Of a DNA stretch of 36,585 bases, positions 1 through 8,309 are shown one piece after another. The stretch covers positions 1-36,585 of the forward strand of contig JADHRW010000008.1 of assembly GCA_016777225.1 (NCBI GenBank), written 5' to 3'. The notes below the pieces were generated by a model. That model was given only the letters and a program-made list of their open reading frames with translations, made no database searches and was not told where the DNA came from. A program made the position numbers and the translations under genes. This stretch comes from Candidatus Thalassarchaeum sp. (lineage in GTDB: Archaea > Thermoplasmatota > Poseidoniia > Poseidoniales > Thalassarchaeaceae). Position 1 is the first letter of the stretch, and each line of letters opens with the position of its first letter.

Positions 1-148
1 ATTCACCGACAGAATGACCATGAGTACATGGTAATAGATGGGACCACTTCGTACGGACGCCAAAGGGTCTGCTCCGTAGGAGAAGATTTCACGAGAAATC
101 GCAAGGGCCCCCTTTGCTCAGACGGGTCATCAAAGGGTACCGTTACGA
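1..148. other. Unassigned structured stretch at the window edge
   Basis: This stretch looks clearly less AT-rich than the DNA that follows. It holds a perfect hairpin, GATTTC-ACGA-GAAATC at 85-100. It also has CAAAGGG at 61-67 and again at 131-137, with the inverted copy CCCTTTG at 110-116, so two alternative long stems are possible. Plus-strand frame 1 is open from base 1 to a TAG at 160-162, which would be a 53-codon C-terminus, but I recognise nothing in it. It could be the end of a structured RNA, a recombination-site region tied to the recombinase at 460-1158, or the tail of a gene beginning outside the window. I cannot choose between these. Confidence 0.3.
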
Positions 149-457
149 TTAGTCCTTGTTAGATTTTAGTTGGTCAAATTTCGTCTTCATCGTAGGATTA
201 TCTCTAGTCAATTTCTTGATTGAAAGGTCCTGGGTTTTATCATTAGCTATTCTTAATTGTCTACTGCTTGTTGTTAAACTACTCTTAATTTTCTCTAACT
301 TTTTGATTGTTGCATCAATATCTTTGATAGCTGTTTCGAAATTAGTCCTTGCTGAAATGACATTCTTCCCAAAGCCATCTTGGAAATCCAATAACTTATT
401 TTCAAAATTTTCATAATCTATGTTTTGGGATCTAATTATTGCGAGTTCTTGCCTCAT
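149..457 (-). CDS. Small coiled-coil protein following the serine recombinase
   Basis: This is a roughly 102-residue, Lys-rich, highly charged protein with no signal or membrane segment. Heptad-like spacing in its middle (around TAIKDIDATIKKLEKIKSS) predicts a long coiled coil. The chosen ATG at 457 starts two bases after the TGA of the upstream recombinase. A GTG at 478 in the same frame would add seven residues and overlap the recombinase by 19 bases. Either way the two genes are likely translated together. Large serine recombinases often carry a C-terminal coiled coil that controls synapsis, so this could be a separate accessory subunit doing that job. That is inference, as the sequence shows no known family motif. 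It could instead be an unrelated element-borne gene. Confidence 0.6.
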   Translation of the reverse strand: MRQELAIIRSQNIDYENFENKLLDFQDGFGKNVISARTNFETAIKDIDATIKKLEKIKSSLTTSSRQLRIANDKTQDLSIKKLTRDNPTMKTKFDQLKSNKD

Positions 458-459
458 TT

Positions 460-1158
460 TCAGAGATTTCCTTGCCACTTCCCACCTCTCTTGCCCCTAA
501 CCCCCAGTTTGTTCAATGATCTTGCTACACTTGAAGCAGACATACCATTTACATCCATTTGCCATCTCATGTAATCAATGTAATTCTGCTCATTCCAATT
601 TGGAATCAACATACCATTTTTATCAACATCCCATCCATAAATTGAATGTTTGAATTTCCTATGGTTAGACTTCATTTTTATCATACCTTCACGTGTTCGT
701 TCGGAAATCAATCCTCGTTCCATTTCAGCCATCGCAGCCATCATAGTTAGCATGAATCTGCCCATAGAACTTGACGTATCTATGGCTTCACCGTTCAAAT
801 CAACTATGTGAAAAGACATTCCTGCTTCAGCTAATTCATCCACAGTATGAAGCATATCGCTAACCAATCTGAACATTCTATCAAGTTTCATACAAATGAC
901 ATGAGAGTAATTTCCTGTCTGTAATCTTTGTTTGAGGGCTCTACCTTCAGGCCTCTCCCATATCGGGATTCCACCACTAACACCTTCTTCAACGAAGATA
1001 TCTTTCTCATCAAGGTTCAAACCTTTGAATTTCGCATATTCTTTTATTCTTCTTTTCTGGGCATCTATGCTTACGCCTTTGTTTGCTTGTTGTTGGCTTG
1101 AAACCCGAATATAGGCGGTTGCATTTTTGTTGTTTTGAGGTGATTTTACAATTAACAT
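460..1158 (-). CDS. Serine site-specific recombinase (resolvase/invertase family), short form
   Basis: Serine recombinases cut and rejoin DNA at paired sites through a phosphoserine link. The N-terminal catalytic domain is complete: YIRVSS near residues 16-21 with the nucleophilic Ser, the LDRMFR arginine motif in mid-domain, and a MAEMERGLISERTREG segment matching the E-R helix. After about residue 150 a partial 'recombinase' domain follows (GMSASSVARSLNKLGVRGKRGGKW), but the protein stops just after that W, where longer relatives continue with an IL-N-Y-G segment, a zinc ribbon and a coiled coil. The length is 232 residues from the ATG at 1158; a TTG at 1164 would add two. TATTAAG lies about 30 bases upstream, which fits a leaderless start. 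The coiled-coil gene follows directly. It is probably the integrase or resolvase of a small mobile element. Confidence 0.85.
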   Translation of the reverse strand: MLIVKSPQNNKNATAYIRVSSQQQANKGVSIDAQKRRIKEYAKFKGLNLDEKDIFVEEGVSGGIPIWERPEGRALKQRLQTGNYSHVICMKLDRMFRLVSDMLHTVDELAEAGMSFHIVDLNGEAIDTSSSMGRFMLTMMAAMAEMERGLISERTREGMIKMKSNHRKFKHSIYGWDVDKNGMLIPNWNEQNYIDYMRWQMDVNGMSASSVARSLNKLGVRGKRGGKWQGNL

Positions 1159-1441
1159 ACACAAACATTGTTTTCTTGCTACTTAATACATCACACCTTA
1201 CCAAACTATTCTGTTTAGAGAATCAACTAATCGTTGAGCATAAGGTTGCATGGGTTTATGCATAATCCGAATCAACGATGAAATCTATATCGAGGGTGTG
1301 TTGAATGACCTTGTTGGAACCATTAACAAACCGATTCGGATAGGTTGAAAGGGTCTATCCGAAAACCCATCCAACAGAATTTATGAAAATAAAGGGTGTT
1401 CAGTTGGCCGGTTTAGTCACTACCCTTTGATACAAGTTGAA
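1159..1441. other. Non-coding dyad-rich region upstream of the recombinase
   Basis: I see no convincing gene in these 283 bases, but the symmetry is dense. There is a 10-bp palindrome, TTATGCATAA, at 1256-1265. A 9-bp perfect inverted repeat, TTCGGATAG (1335-1343) and CTATCCGAA (1355-1363), has an 11-base spacer. TCCGAATC (1266-1273) is the exact inverse of GATTCGGA (1333-1340), so the same half-site occurs three times. GAATCAAC occurs twice (about 1220-1227 and 1270-1277). A TATA-like TATTAAG lies about 30 bases before the recombinase ATG. Repeated half-sites beside a serine recombinase fit a res/att-type site or an autoregulatory operator; this is inferred from position and symmetry. Confidence 0.45.
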
Positions 1442-3529
1442 TCATAATGAATTAATACTATAATCGAGTGTAATTAACTCAACTAAATATTCTACTTCCT
1501 CACCATCATCATTATTTGTGCATCCAATTCCACCGCCTGATTGTGCGGCTACATTTATTTCGAGAGTATATATTCCCAAACCTGAACCTCCTGCGTTTAA
1601 TCCATTATTAATATCCGATTTCGATACACCCGTTACATTTCCTATCATTGAACTATTGTACCATTCAACCTCAACAAAATGTGATGAAGAAACTCCTGCA
1701 GAATTATCCCCACTAGATGTATTATTATTTTCGTCATGGAGTATAGTCCCCGTTACGGTATCAGGATCTGGATTAGATGCTCCAGGTACACTGCACCCTA
1801 AACCAGAACTTGTTTCATCTTCTGAATATGTGAGAGTTACTCTTACGCCTACAATATTGATATCTTCTAAGTTAGATAAAGAATCAGTGGTCATCTCGAT
1901 TGTTAATGTTTGACCGTCATTAATATATTCTATTCCATCCGCCAATTGTTCAGTACCAAAATCAGTCTCTACGTACCAAGTGCCTGGGCTTTCCTCCCCT
2001 CCCTCTAGAGAGTCGGGTCCTGCAATAATATATGCTACTTCACCAGCAGTTATAGGAGCTAAAATAACTAATGCGGCAATACCTAATGTTTTGAAATCTG
2101 GTAACTCAAACCTACCTAATGGTGAGATGTGTGAAGAGCGTAATTGGTTCATTATGAAATGAATAATAAATGCAGCCCCCATACCTGGGACAGATGGAAA
2201 TATATCCTCTCCAAATCCACTAATAGACCATAAAATTACTGTGACTAATGCTGCTGTCATCATTGCGATAGTATGGTTTGAATCAGGCTCATAACCTGCC
2301 CATTTTATAATCAAAATTGGTACGAAAATTGATCCTAAACCATATACAGCAAGTACAACCAAAGCAAATACTGAATCTCCGCCAGGAACATATAATCCAA
2401 AAATTGAAATTGATGTTGCAAAGATTGCAATTATCAACGTAACTAATTTAGCTTTTTTATGATCTTGGCTTATTTCTGGCATAATATCGTCTGTGAATGC
2501 AGCAGTACAGGCGAGAACCTGACTATCGGCTGTAGACATAGTCGCGGCAAAAATAGATGCTAATATCAAGCCAACCCAAAATGGTCCCAGTGTTTCCATA
2601 GCTAACATCGGTAATCCTAGTTCTGGATCAAAATCGGTACCTGTGAATACTACACGACTTGCTAACCCTATGATTACCATAATTAGTAGGAATGGTGTTT
2701 GCCATGCAAAGAACCAGAGCATGGCAGTTTTCCTATCTTCATCAGTCCCTAATGTCATTACTCGTGAAACTACTTGAGGTTGCCCAGCAACGCTCAGTCC
2801 ACCCAAGAAAAATGCGAATATCCATAAACTAACGCCAAAATTAAGATCTGCAGGTACGATACTGGTCAGATTAGCGTTTTCGGCGGCTAGCCCTTGGTGC
2901 AATCCTGAAAAGCCCCCTACTTCTTGCATAGCAACATAGCAAAGTAAACTTGAACCAATAATCATCACAAAGGATTGAGCTGCATCTGTCCATATTGAAG
3001 CACGTATACCACCTGCATAGCAATAAGCTACTACTAAAACGAAACCAATCAGAATCCCAACAACCTCCGACCACCCTAACATCACAAAGAGTGCTTTTCC
3101 TCCACTTGTCAATTGAGCAGCTGCATAAACAGCCAAGAAAAGTATAGAGAACAGTGCTGCTAATTTCGCTTCAGGCGAACCATTAACTTCGGAAACTAGA
3201 GAAGAAAGTGAACGAACACCGCGTTCATTCGCAGATTGTTGAATAAATTTATACAACCAAACCCATGCGATAATTTGCCCAATTAATGACCCAAAACCAA
3301 TCCAAATAATTGAGTAACCCATTGTATAAGTAAAACCAATAAAACCGATGAACATATATCCTGAATTCCAAGTGCTTACTGCAGATAGTGCCGCAAGAGC
3401 AGGATGCATTCCCCGACTAGCAACAAGATAATCATCAGTAGTATCTTCTTTTACCCACATACTGGCTAATCCTACACCTGCGAAGGCACACATAAATAGT
3501 AAGAACGAGGCTATCAGGACGATGTCCAT
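1442..3529 (-). CDS. Sodium:solute symporter (SSS/PutP-like) with a C-terminal extracytoplasmic domain
   Basis: The first 500 or so residues form a multi-span membrane protein typical of the sodium:solute symporter family, which imports organic solutes with Na+. It has about 13 hydrophobic segments, a SxVSTWNSGYMF stretch in an early helix, the conserved 'GGIRASIWTDAAQ' segment, and a 'TMSTADSQVLA' motif where these transporters bind Na+. The substrate cannot be read from the sequence; proline-like or other organic solutes are possible. After the last helix (about 480-500) comes an unusual tail of about 190 residues. It is rich in Gly, Ser, Asn, Thr and acidic residues, with two Cys, and predicts a beta-rich domain, probably outside the cell. 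Most family members lack such a tail. No operon partner is evident. Confidence 0.88.
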   Translation of the reverse strand: MDIVLIASFLLFMCAFAGVGLASMWVKEDTTDDYLVASRGMHPALAALSAVSTWNSGYMFIGFIGFTYTMGYSIIWIGFGSLIGQIIAWVWLYKFIQQSANERGVRSLSSLVSEVNGSPEAKLAALFSILFLAVYAAAQLTSGGKALFVMLGWSEVVGILIGFVLVVAYCYAGGIRASIWTDAAQSFVMIIGSSLLCYVAMQEVGGFSGLHQGLAAENANLTSIVPADLNFGVSLWIFAFFLGGLSVAGQPQVVSRVMTLGTDEDRKTAMLWFFAWQTPFLLIMVIIGLASRVVFTGTDFDPELGLPMLAMETLGPFWVGLILASIFAATMSTADSQVLACTAAFTDDIMPEISQDHKKAKLVTLIIAIFATSISIFGLYVPGGDSVFALVVLAVYGLGSIFVPILIIKWAGYEPDSNHTIAMMTAALVTVILWSISGFGEDIFPSVPGMGAAFIIHFIMNQLRSSHISPLGRFELPDFKTLGIAALVILAPITAGEVAYIIAGPDSLEGGEESPGTWYVETDFGTEQLADGIEYINDGQTLTIEMTTDSLSNLEDINIVGVRVTLTYSEDETSSGLGCSVPGASNPDPDTVTGTILHDENNNTSSGDNSAGVSSSHFVEVEWYNSSMIGNVTGVSKSDINNGLNAGGSGLGIYTLEINVAAQSGGGIGCTNNDDGEEVEYLVELITLDYSINSL

Positions 3530-3618
3530 ACAATAGCGGATGTAATGTTGACTATCAATAATGTGGAGATGGTGAGTAGATTGACGTGGATTCAGGGGGC
3601 CCTAACCTATCATTACAA

Positions 3619-3828
3619 TTAGATGGTTGATTTTTTCAATACTAAACCTATTATCAATCCGATTAATCCCACTCCACATAGAGCTTGAGATAACAACATA
3701 TAGAGTAAATTAATTGATTCATAAGTTCCTATTCGATCAAGTTCGCTCTCAAAATATAACATCGATAAAAAACCAATAATTATTAATAAAACTGAAATAA
3801 TGGTAATACTCAGTTCTCGATTCTCCAT
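3619..3828 (-). CDS. Small two-helix membrane protein, unknown
   Basis: This 69-residue protein starts at an ATG and consists of two hydrophobic segments (about residues 8-25 and 42-64), separated by a short acidic loop and ending in KKSTI. The layout suggests an inner-membrane hairpin. I do not recognise the family. It lies 89 bases upstream of the symporter on the same strand, which allows but does not prove co-transcription. The hydrophobic pattern and ordinary composition favour a real gene over a chance frame. Confidence 0.55.
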   Translation of the reverse strand: MENRELSITIISVLLIIIGFLSMLYFESELDRIGTYESINLLYMLLSQALCGVGLIGLIIGLVLKKSTI

Positions 3829-4049
3829 ATTACTACCTAAACTTACGGCATGTCATTGACCTTTAGGTCTGCCCCACATAATTATTCTGGTGCCGATTCG
3901 ACCATGGGTAATGATATTCTATCCATGTGATTGCTCCCAATTTAATGTGAATCGTTTAGAATTTCAGTAGAATGCACCCTCTAAATATCATAGTTATCTC
4001 TGAAAGTCGGCGTAGTAAAACATATTCAATACAATGTCCGGCCAGTGAT

Positions 4050-4388
4050 ATGGGAGAAAGGACATGCGCTTTCGATGGATGTAATTCATTGGAGTTTCGG
4101 AGGACGGGTTATTGTCTAAAACATAAAGATAATCAATCTAAAATGAAATCAAAAAAAGTTCAAATTAATTCTATTAAAAATAACTATAATAAAAATAATG
4201 GACCAATATTAATCATAAATGGGTTCCTGTTACTATTTATTGGATATAGATTACAATTAGAGCGAATTACACACTGGTTTGAGGGCTTAATTAATGGAAT
4301 ATTTCAGATTTGTGGATTTTCATTGATGTTTTCTGGGATACTTTTTTTATCTTATGGAGTTTTTTTGTTGAATTCAAAATCAAAATAG
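4050..4388 (+). CDS. Cys/His-motif protein with two C-terminal membrane helices
   Basis: Taken from the ATG at 4050, the protein has about 112 residues. It begins MGERTCAFDGCNSLEFRRTG, followed by YCLKHK, a C-x4-C-x10-C-x3-H pattern that probably binds zinc, as in small treble-clef or FCS-like modules. A Lys/Asn-rich linker follows, then two hydrophobic helices. The frame stays open upstream to an ATG at 3972, but those 26 extra residues look non-coding and the zinc module normally sits at the extreme N-terminus, so I prefer 4050. The function is unknown. The layout suggests a membrane-tethered cytoplasmic zinc module. The next gene lies on the opposite strand and converges 21 bases away. Confidence 0.6.
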   Translation: MGERTCAFDGCNSLEFRRTGYCLKHKDNQSKMKSKKVQINSIKNNYNKNNGPILIINGFLLLFIGYRLQLERITHWFEGLINGIFQICGFSLMFSGILFLSYGVFLLNSKSK

Positions 4389-4409
4389 GAATAAGGAACT
4401 AATTTTTCT

Positions 4410-5069
4410 TTAACTTTGGATGACACTTTTAAAGATAGCGAAATAGTGTGTGATTGAGCCTGCGAGAACGAATAGGTGCCATATCGCATGATTGAAAGGG
4501 AAATTATCAGCACGATAGAATAGTACACCGATGGTGTAGAATATACCACCAAGTAAAATCAAGTTTATCCCTTCCCATCCTATCGAATCAAAAAGTGGCT
4601 TAATAGCAATTAATGCTAACCAACCCATGATTACATAAGGAGTCGCTGAGACATATTCAGGGACATTTCGATTCCATAATCTTGCGAAGATTCCAATAAT
4701 TGCACAGCCCCAAATCAACACAAAGAACGTCCAACCTATCCACCCATCCATCGATACCAGCACGAATGGAGTATACGAACCCGCAATCATCAGATAAATA
4801 CCAATATGATCTGCAATTCTCATACGGTGTTTCATTTCTAGATTAATCACCGCATGATATAAAGTTGAGCAGATATAACAGGTGATCATGCAAAAGCCAA
4901 AAACGATACTCGAACCTATCTTCCATACGTCCCCGGTCGTACTTGCTTCAAAAGTTAGAAAGTAGAACCCAAGAGTAGCGAGTAGAACACCAAAACCATG
5001 GGTGATTACATTTGCAACCTCTTCAGATTCGCTGTAGGGCGCAATATGCAACCGTGAAATTTCCTCCAT
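4410..5069 (-). CDS. Hemolysin III / PAQR family membrane protein
   Basis: This 219-residue protein has seven predicted membrane spans and the family hallmarks: E-x2-NxxTHGxG at the N-terminus, STLYH in helix 2, ADHIGIYLMIAGSYTPF, and a C-terminal H-x3-WHLFVLAGSITHYF. The conserved His and Asp residues are those that coordinate zinc in PAQR proteins. Bacterial members (HlyIII, YqfA/TrhA) are linked to membrane-lipid or fluidity homeostasis, while eukaryotic relatives are adiponectin receptors with ceramidase activity. The activity of an archaeal member cannot be deduced. The length is normal and nothing is missing. It is transcribed convergently with the zinc-motif gene. Confidence 0.93.
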   Translation of the reverse strand: MEEISRLHIAPYSESEEVANVITHGFGVLLATLGFYFLTFEASTTGDVWKIGSSIVFGFCMITCYICSTLYHAVINLEMKHRMRIADHIGIYLMIAGSYTPFVLVSMDGWIGWTFFVLIWGCAIIGIFARLWNRNVPEYVSATPYVIMGWLALIAIKPLFDSIGWEGINLILLGGIFYTIGVLFYRADNFPFNHAIWHLFVLAGSITHYFAIFKSVIQS

Positions 5070-5219
5070 CTAACAACACTTCTAATGGGCGCATTCTCTC
5101 AACCTTCATGAAGACTAGGTGAAGCTGCTAACATCTATGGGTAAGTTTTGCTGGAATCATTAATTTTACTTATTATCTTAATATAAATAGACTGTGAATT
5201 ATAAAAAATATTTACTGAA

Positions 5220-7235
5220 TCAAAGATTAGGTTGTGAATCATCTATTATTCCCTCATCTTCCATTTTCTTCATTCTAGTCATGTATGTTGTCCAGCCGAG
5301 GAAAGTAACTATGGCAAAGCATGAGATCATAAGTACATAGAAACTAAACGACAATTGAGTTGATATGTCAACGCTAGAGTCTGTTTGTCCATCAATCAAT
5401 ATAACTCTACGAGCGTCTACTGGAGACATTTGTTCATCACTAATGACTAACCTAGAGTACATAGTAGAGTTCCCAGATTCAATGTGAGGTTTCAATTTCA
5501 AATTCCAAGTAGACCAGTCGCCGTTAGAGGAAAGGTCTGTTGCTTGCTGCCAATCTCCTCCTCCAACTTTAATCTGCACGAAGCCAACTCCAGAAGATCC
5601 TCCTGAAGAAATTCCAGAAATACTAGATTCATTACCGACATGTTGGAGATTTTTAATATCCATCGTGATATTCAGTGTTGAATCAATAGACCCTGCTGAT
5701 TGTACGAATTGAAGTGGATCTGCTTGCCCAAATCCAAATTCATTATCTGGTCTTGATTCCAGAATACTGCAATCGTTGAAGCCAGGGTCATCAAGTAACT
5801 GTAAGTCTCTTTCAATCGAGTCTGCACTGATAATGGCCTTGACTTGGTCGTGAGTAATGTCAGGATTGGCTTCTACCATCAAAGCGGCTATTCCAGCCAT
5901 TAAAGGTGTGGCCATGCTGGTGCCTGACTTACTTGTATACCCATCCGAAGTTGCCGCATCCGGAGCCATGATATTAGATCCTATAACAGATACATCAGGT
6001 TTCACCCGACCGTCTGAAGTGTATCCCCTACTCGAGTATATTGCTAGGCCCAAATCTTTGTCAAGACTAGCAACAGTGATTGGAAGGTTTGCATCTCCTG
6101 GGCTATCTATTGTATTGCAACCAGCAAATGTAGCGCCGCCAAACTCATTTCCTGCTGACAGAAAGGTAATGATTCCAGAAGCAGCCACGGCATCCATTTG
6201 TTGACTCCAAGCGGATGAACCATCATTATCAAAATGTATCTCGAACTGTTGTTCTCCAAGTGAAGAGGTTAGTATGTCTATACCTTTAGAGTTCTTATTT
6301 ACAATCGCCCACTCGGCACCTTCGATTATATCCTGTATATCTCCATCACAACATGCTAAGATATTGATTACCCACGCACCTGGAGCCACACCGATATACC
6401 TAGCGCCATCCGCTGATACCTGTCCCCCACCAGTTCCAGCAGCGATTCCGGCTACATGAGAGCCATGAGTGCCCGAGTCGTAAGACTCTCCAGCAGGTTG
6501 TTCTGAGTCGGTTATCACAGCGTCGTAGAATGCTGATATTTTTGGGTCACAATCGATGATAACAGGATTAGGATTTAGTGGATCTGGATCCGGTTGTTCG
6601 CAACCTATTGTCAATTCATCATCCATGTCATTGAGTCCTTCGTGATCTCCACGTACACCTGTATCAAGAACAGCAATAGTGACTCCTGTCCCATCATATC
6701 CATATTGTGACCAAACTTGATCGACACCCATATTTGGAGCCGCCTCGTTCATATGCGTCTCTGCAAGCCCTAGGTCTTCCAACATGACTAGGCCAGATAA
6801 TTGTAATAGAGATGATTCAGAGTGAATTATATTTAATGGAACATTAGCTATTAAACTGTCAAGATAGATAGGTCTCATTGTCACTATTGCACCAAGATCT
6901 TCCAAGGCCTCGACATCGGCAGTCGACGGGTGATGGTCATAATCAACGAAAACTCTAGCATATCCTGGGTCGGCTCTCTTCCACCATTGTGAATACATAT
7001 CAGAAGACTGAGTAAGCAACCAAGTGAGGCGATCGTCTATCTTATCTTGGTTCGTGTCTCTTGACCAATCACTCCACCATTCATCATGGATTTCTAGAGA
7101 ATGTCTTGGCTGCCATTCTCCTGCTGCATCTAGACCCCCTCTCTCATTACCAGGACTAATTTGTGATGCTGTTAACGGAAGTATGAGTGTGGCCAGTATC
7201 AACAGCGCAACAACCTGCCGAGAAGATTTCATCAT
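5220..7235 (-). CDS. Secreted, membrane-anchored subtilisin-like serine protease (S8 family)
   Basis: This is an extracellular subtilase of about 671 residues. A signal peptide (MMKSSRQ, then a hydrophobic stretch to LTASQ) precedes an inhibitor-like propeptide region. The catalytic triad, numbered from the ATG at 7235, is Asp191 in VLDTG, His257 in THGSHVAG and Ser440 in GTSMATP, with the oxyanion Asn363 in SAGNE. After the catalytic domain comes a beta-rich segment of about 150 residues, then one transmembrane helix and a short charged tail (MTRMKKMEDEG), so the enzyme is probably held on the cell surface. An in-frame TTG at 7259 would add eight residues, but the ATG pair at 7235/7232 sits right before the signal peptide. 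The role is probably breakdown of external protein. Confidence 0.94.
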   Translation of the reverse strand: MMKSSRQVVALLILATLILPLTASQISPGNERGGLDAAGEWQPRHSLEIHDEWWSDWSRDTNQDKIDDRLTWLLTQSSDMYSQWWKRADPGYARVFVDYDHHPSTADVEALEDLGAIVTMRPIYLDSLIANVPLNIIHSESSLLQLSGLVMLEDLGLAETHMNEAAPNMGVDQVWSQYGYDGTGVTIAVLDTGVRGDHEGLNDMDDELTIGCEQPDPDPLNPNPVIIDCDPKISAFYDAVITDSEQPAGESYDSGTHGSHVAGIAAGTGGGQVSADGARYIGVAPGAWVINILACCDGDIQDIIEGAEWAIVNKNSKGIDILTSSLGEQQFEIHFDNDGSSAWSQQMDAVAASGIITFLSAGNEFGGATFAGCNTIDSPGDANLPITVASLDKDLGLAIYSSRGYTSDGRVKPDVSVIGSNIMAPDAATSDGYTSKSGTSMATPLMAGIAALMVEANPDITHDQVKAIISADSIERDLQLLDDPGFNDCSILESRPDNEFGFGQADPLQFVQSAGSIDSTLNITMDIKNLQHVGNESSISGISSGGSSGVGFVQIKVGGGDWQQATDLSSNGDWSTWNLKLKPHIESGNSTMYSRLVISDEQMSPVDARRVILIDGQTDSSVDISTQLSFSFYVLMISCFAIVTFLGWTTYMTRMKKMEDEGIIDDSQPNL

Positions 7236-7364
7236 ATGCACGAGAAGGGTATCATTCAAGTCCCTTACGCTTAGACGTATACTTGTTTAGTCGTTGACGA
7301 TCATAGATATGGGTGGCAAAACCTTGAACTGTATGCATACTGATACATTAACTCAAAGTAGTCT

Positions 7365-8042
7365 CTAATGATTATTTGAATCAAGTGGTTCCTGATCAAA
7401 TTTAGCAACACACAAGTTAACCAAAAGATCACCAAAGCAATAGAAGGCCCCCACTAGAAGCGGAGGATTCCATGCAGTAAGGCCAGTAAATGGAACTTCA
7501 GATGCCCACATCCAATTTCCAAGATATGTTCCCCAGAGTTCCATGGCTAAAGCAGCCCAAGCCATGACAACATAAAGACGAGGTTGAGGGCCCCATTTGG
7601 TAAAACCTAGGACAAGTAGCAGCATCAATATTCCAGATGTATCACCTCCTGTATATACACCATAAGCTACCAAAGGAACGAATGGTAGAAGGGTAATCAT
7701 GGCCATGTTCTCTCTAATTTGAGCCGCCACTCGTCTGCCCAAGTCAAAGAGGAAATAGTGTCCTGCTGGTACGAAGAGAGGCATTAAGCCCCGCTGATAT
7801 TCGTAAATCAACCAAACTTCGGAGAAAAATAACTCCATCGGTGTGGCTAAAGCTACAACCACAAGCATCTCAATTCGCTCTTTTCTGTCAGACATTACAA
7901 AAATTGCACTAAAGACTCCCCAACACCACACGTTGACTGGCCACTCAGCCATGCTGTCGGGAATGATACCTCCAGCGCCTGTAGCAGAAATCCAAAGTCC
8001 AATAATAATTGTTACGGCGTACAACCACAACCTTTGGCCCAT
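7365..8042 (-). CDS. Polytopic membrane protein, unknown function
   Basis: This 225-residue protein has six or seven hydrophobic segments and many Trp residues. I cannot assign a family. Polar or charged residues sit inside or beside the spans (ELFFSEVW, PAGHYFLFDLGRR, AMELWGTYLGNWMW), which hints at a buried site, possibly for a metal or lipid. It starts at the ATG at 8042 and lies 129 bases upstream of the protease gene on the same strand; no partnership is implied. The long intact frame and consistent hydrophobicity make it a real gene. Confidence 0.7.
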   Translation of the reverse strand: MGQRLWLYAVTIIIGLWISATGAGGIIPDSMAEWPVNVWCWGVFSAIFVMSDRKERIEMLVVVALATPMELFFSEVWLIYEYQRGLMPLFVPAGHYFLFDLGRRVAAQIRENMAMITLLPFVPLVAYGVYTGGDTSGILMLLLVLGFTKWGPQPRLYVVMAWAALAMELWGTYLGNWMWASEVPFTGLTAWNPPLLVGAFYCFGDLLVNLCVAKFDQEPLDSNNH

Positions 8043-8108
8043 GGTTACCCGATGTCATTCTGTTTTTCATTCTGTAGTACCCTAGGTTTAGGATTGTATA
8101 GGAATTTA

Positions 8109-8270
8109 CTATTCATTTATTTTCTCACTAAAAATCAGGTTCTTGAATATGTAATATACGATGAAGATTATTAAACCCCAACCAAGGCAAAATCGTAACC
8201 ATAGCCAGTGAACTCCAGGAAGTAGCATATATCTGATAGGAGGTTCTAGACTTGAAGAGTTCCCATACAA
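8109..8270 (-). CDS. Possible small single-span membrane protein with a TTG start
   Basis: A short open frame reads from a TTG at 8270 to a TAG at 8109, giving about 53 residues. It holds a hydrophilic SSSLEPPIRYM part, one hydrophobic helix (LGWGLIIFIVYYIF) and a charged end (SEKINE). The only ATG lies inside, at 8228, and would give 39 residues. It fills the gap between the AlkB gene and the membrane protein on the same strand. Its TM-like composition is suggestive, but AT-rich DNA produces such frames by chance. I see nothing else in 8043-8309. Confidence 0.3.
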   Translation of the reverse strand: MYGNSSSLEPPIRYMLLPGVHWLWLRFCLGWGLIIFIVYYIFKNLIFSEKINE

Positions 8271-8309
8271 ATCAATGGAACTAGGTGATGAAATTAAATG
8301 AAATTAATA

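Noticed and set aside
460-478. Programmed frameshift joining the recombinase to the coiled-coil protein
   Set aside because: No slippery sequence was obvious, and a separate ATG two bases after the stop explains the second gene more simply.
1010-1265. Small frames overlapping the recombinase start on both strands
   Set aside because: They overlap the catalytic domain coding sequence or its promoter and show no motif or start signal of their own.
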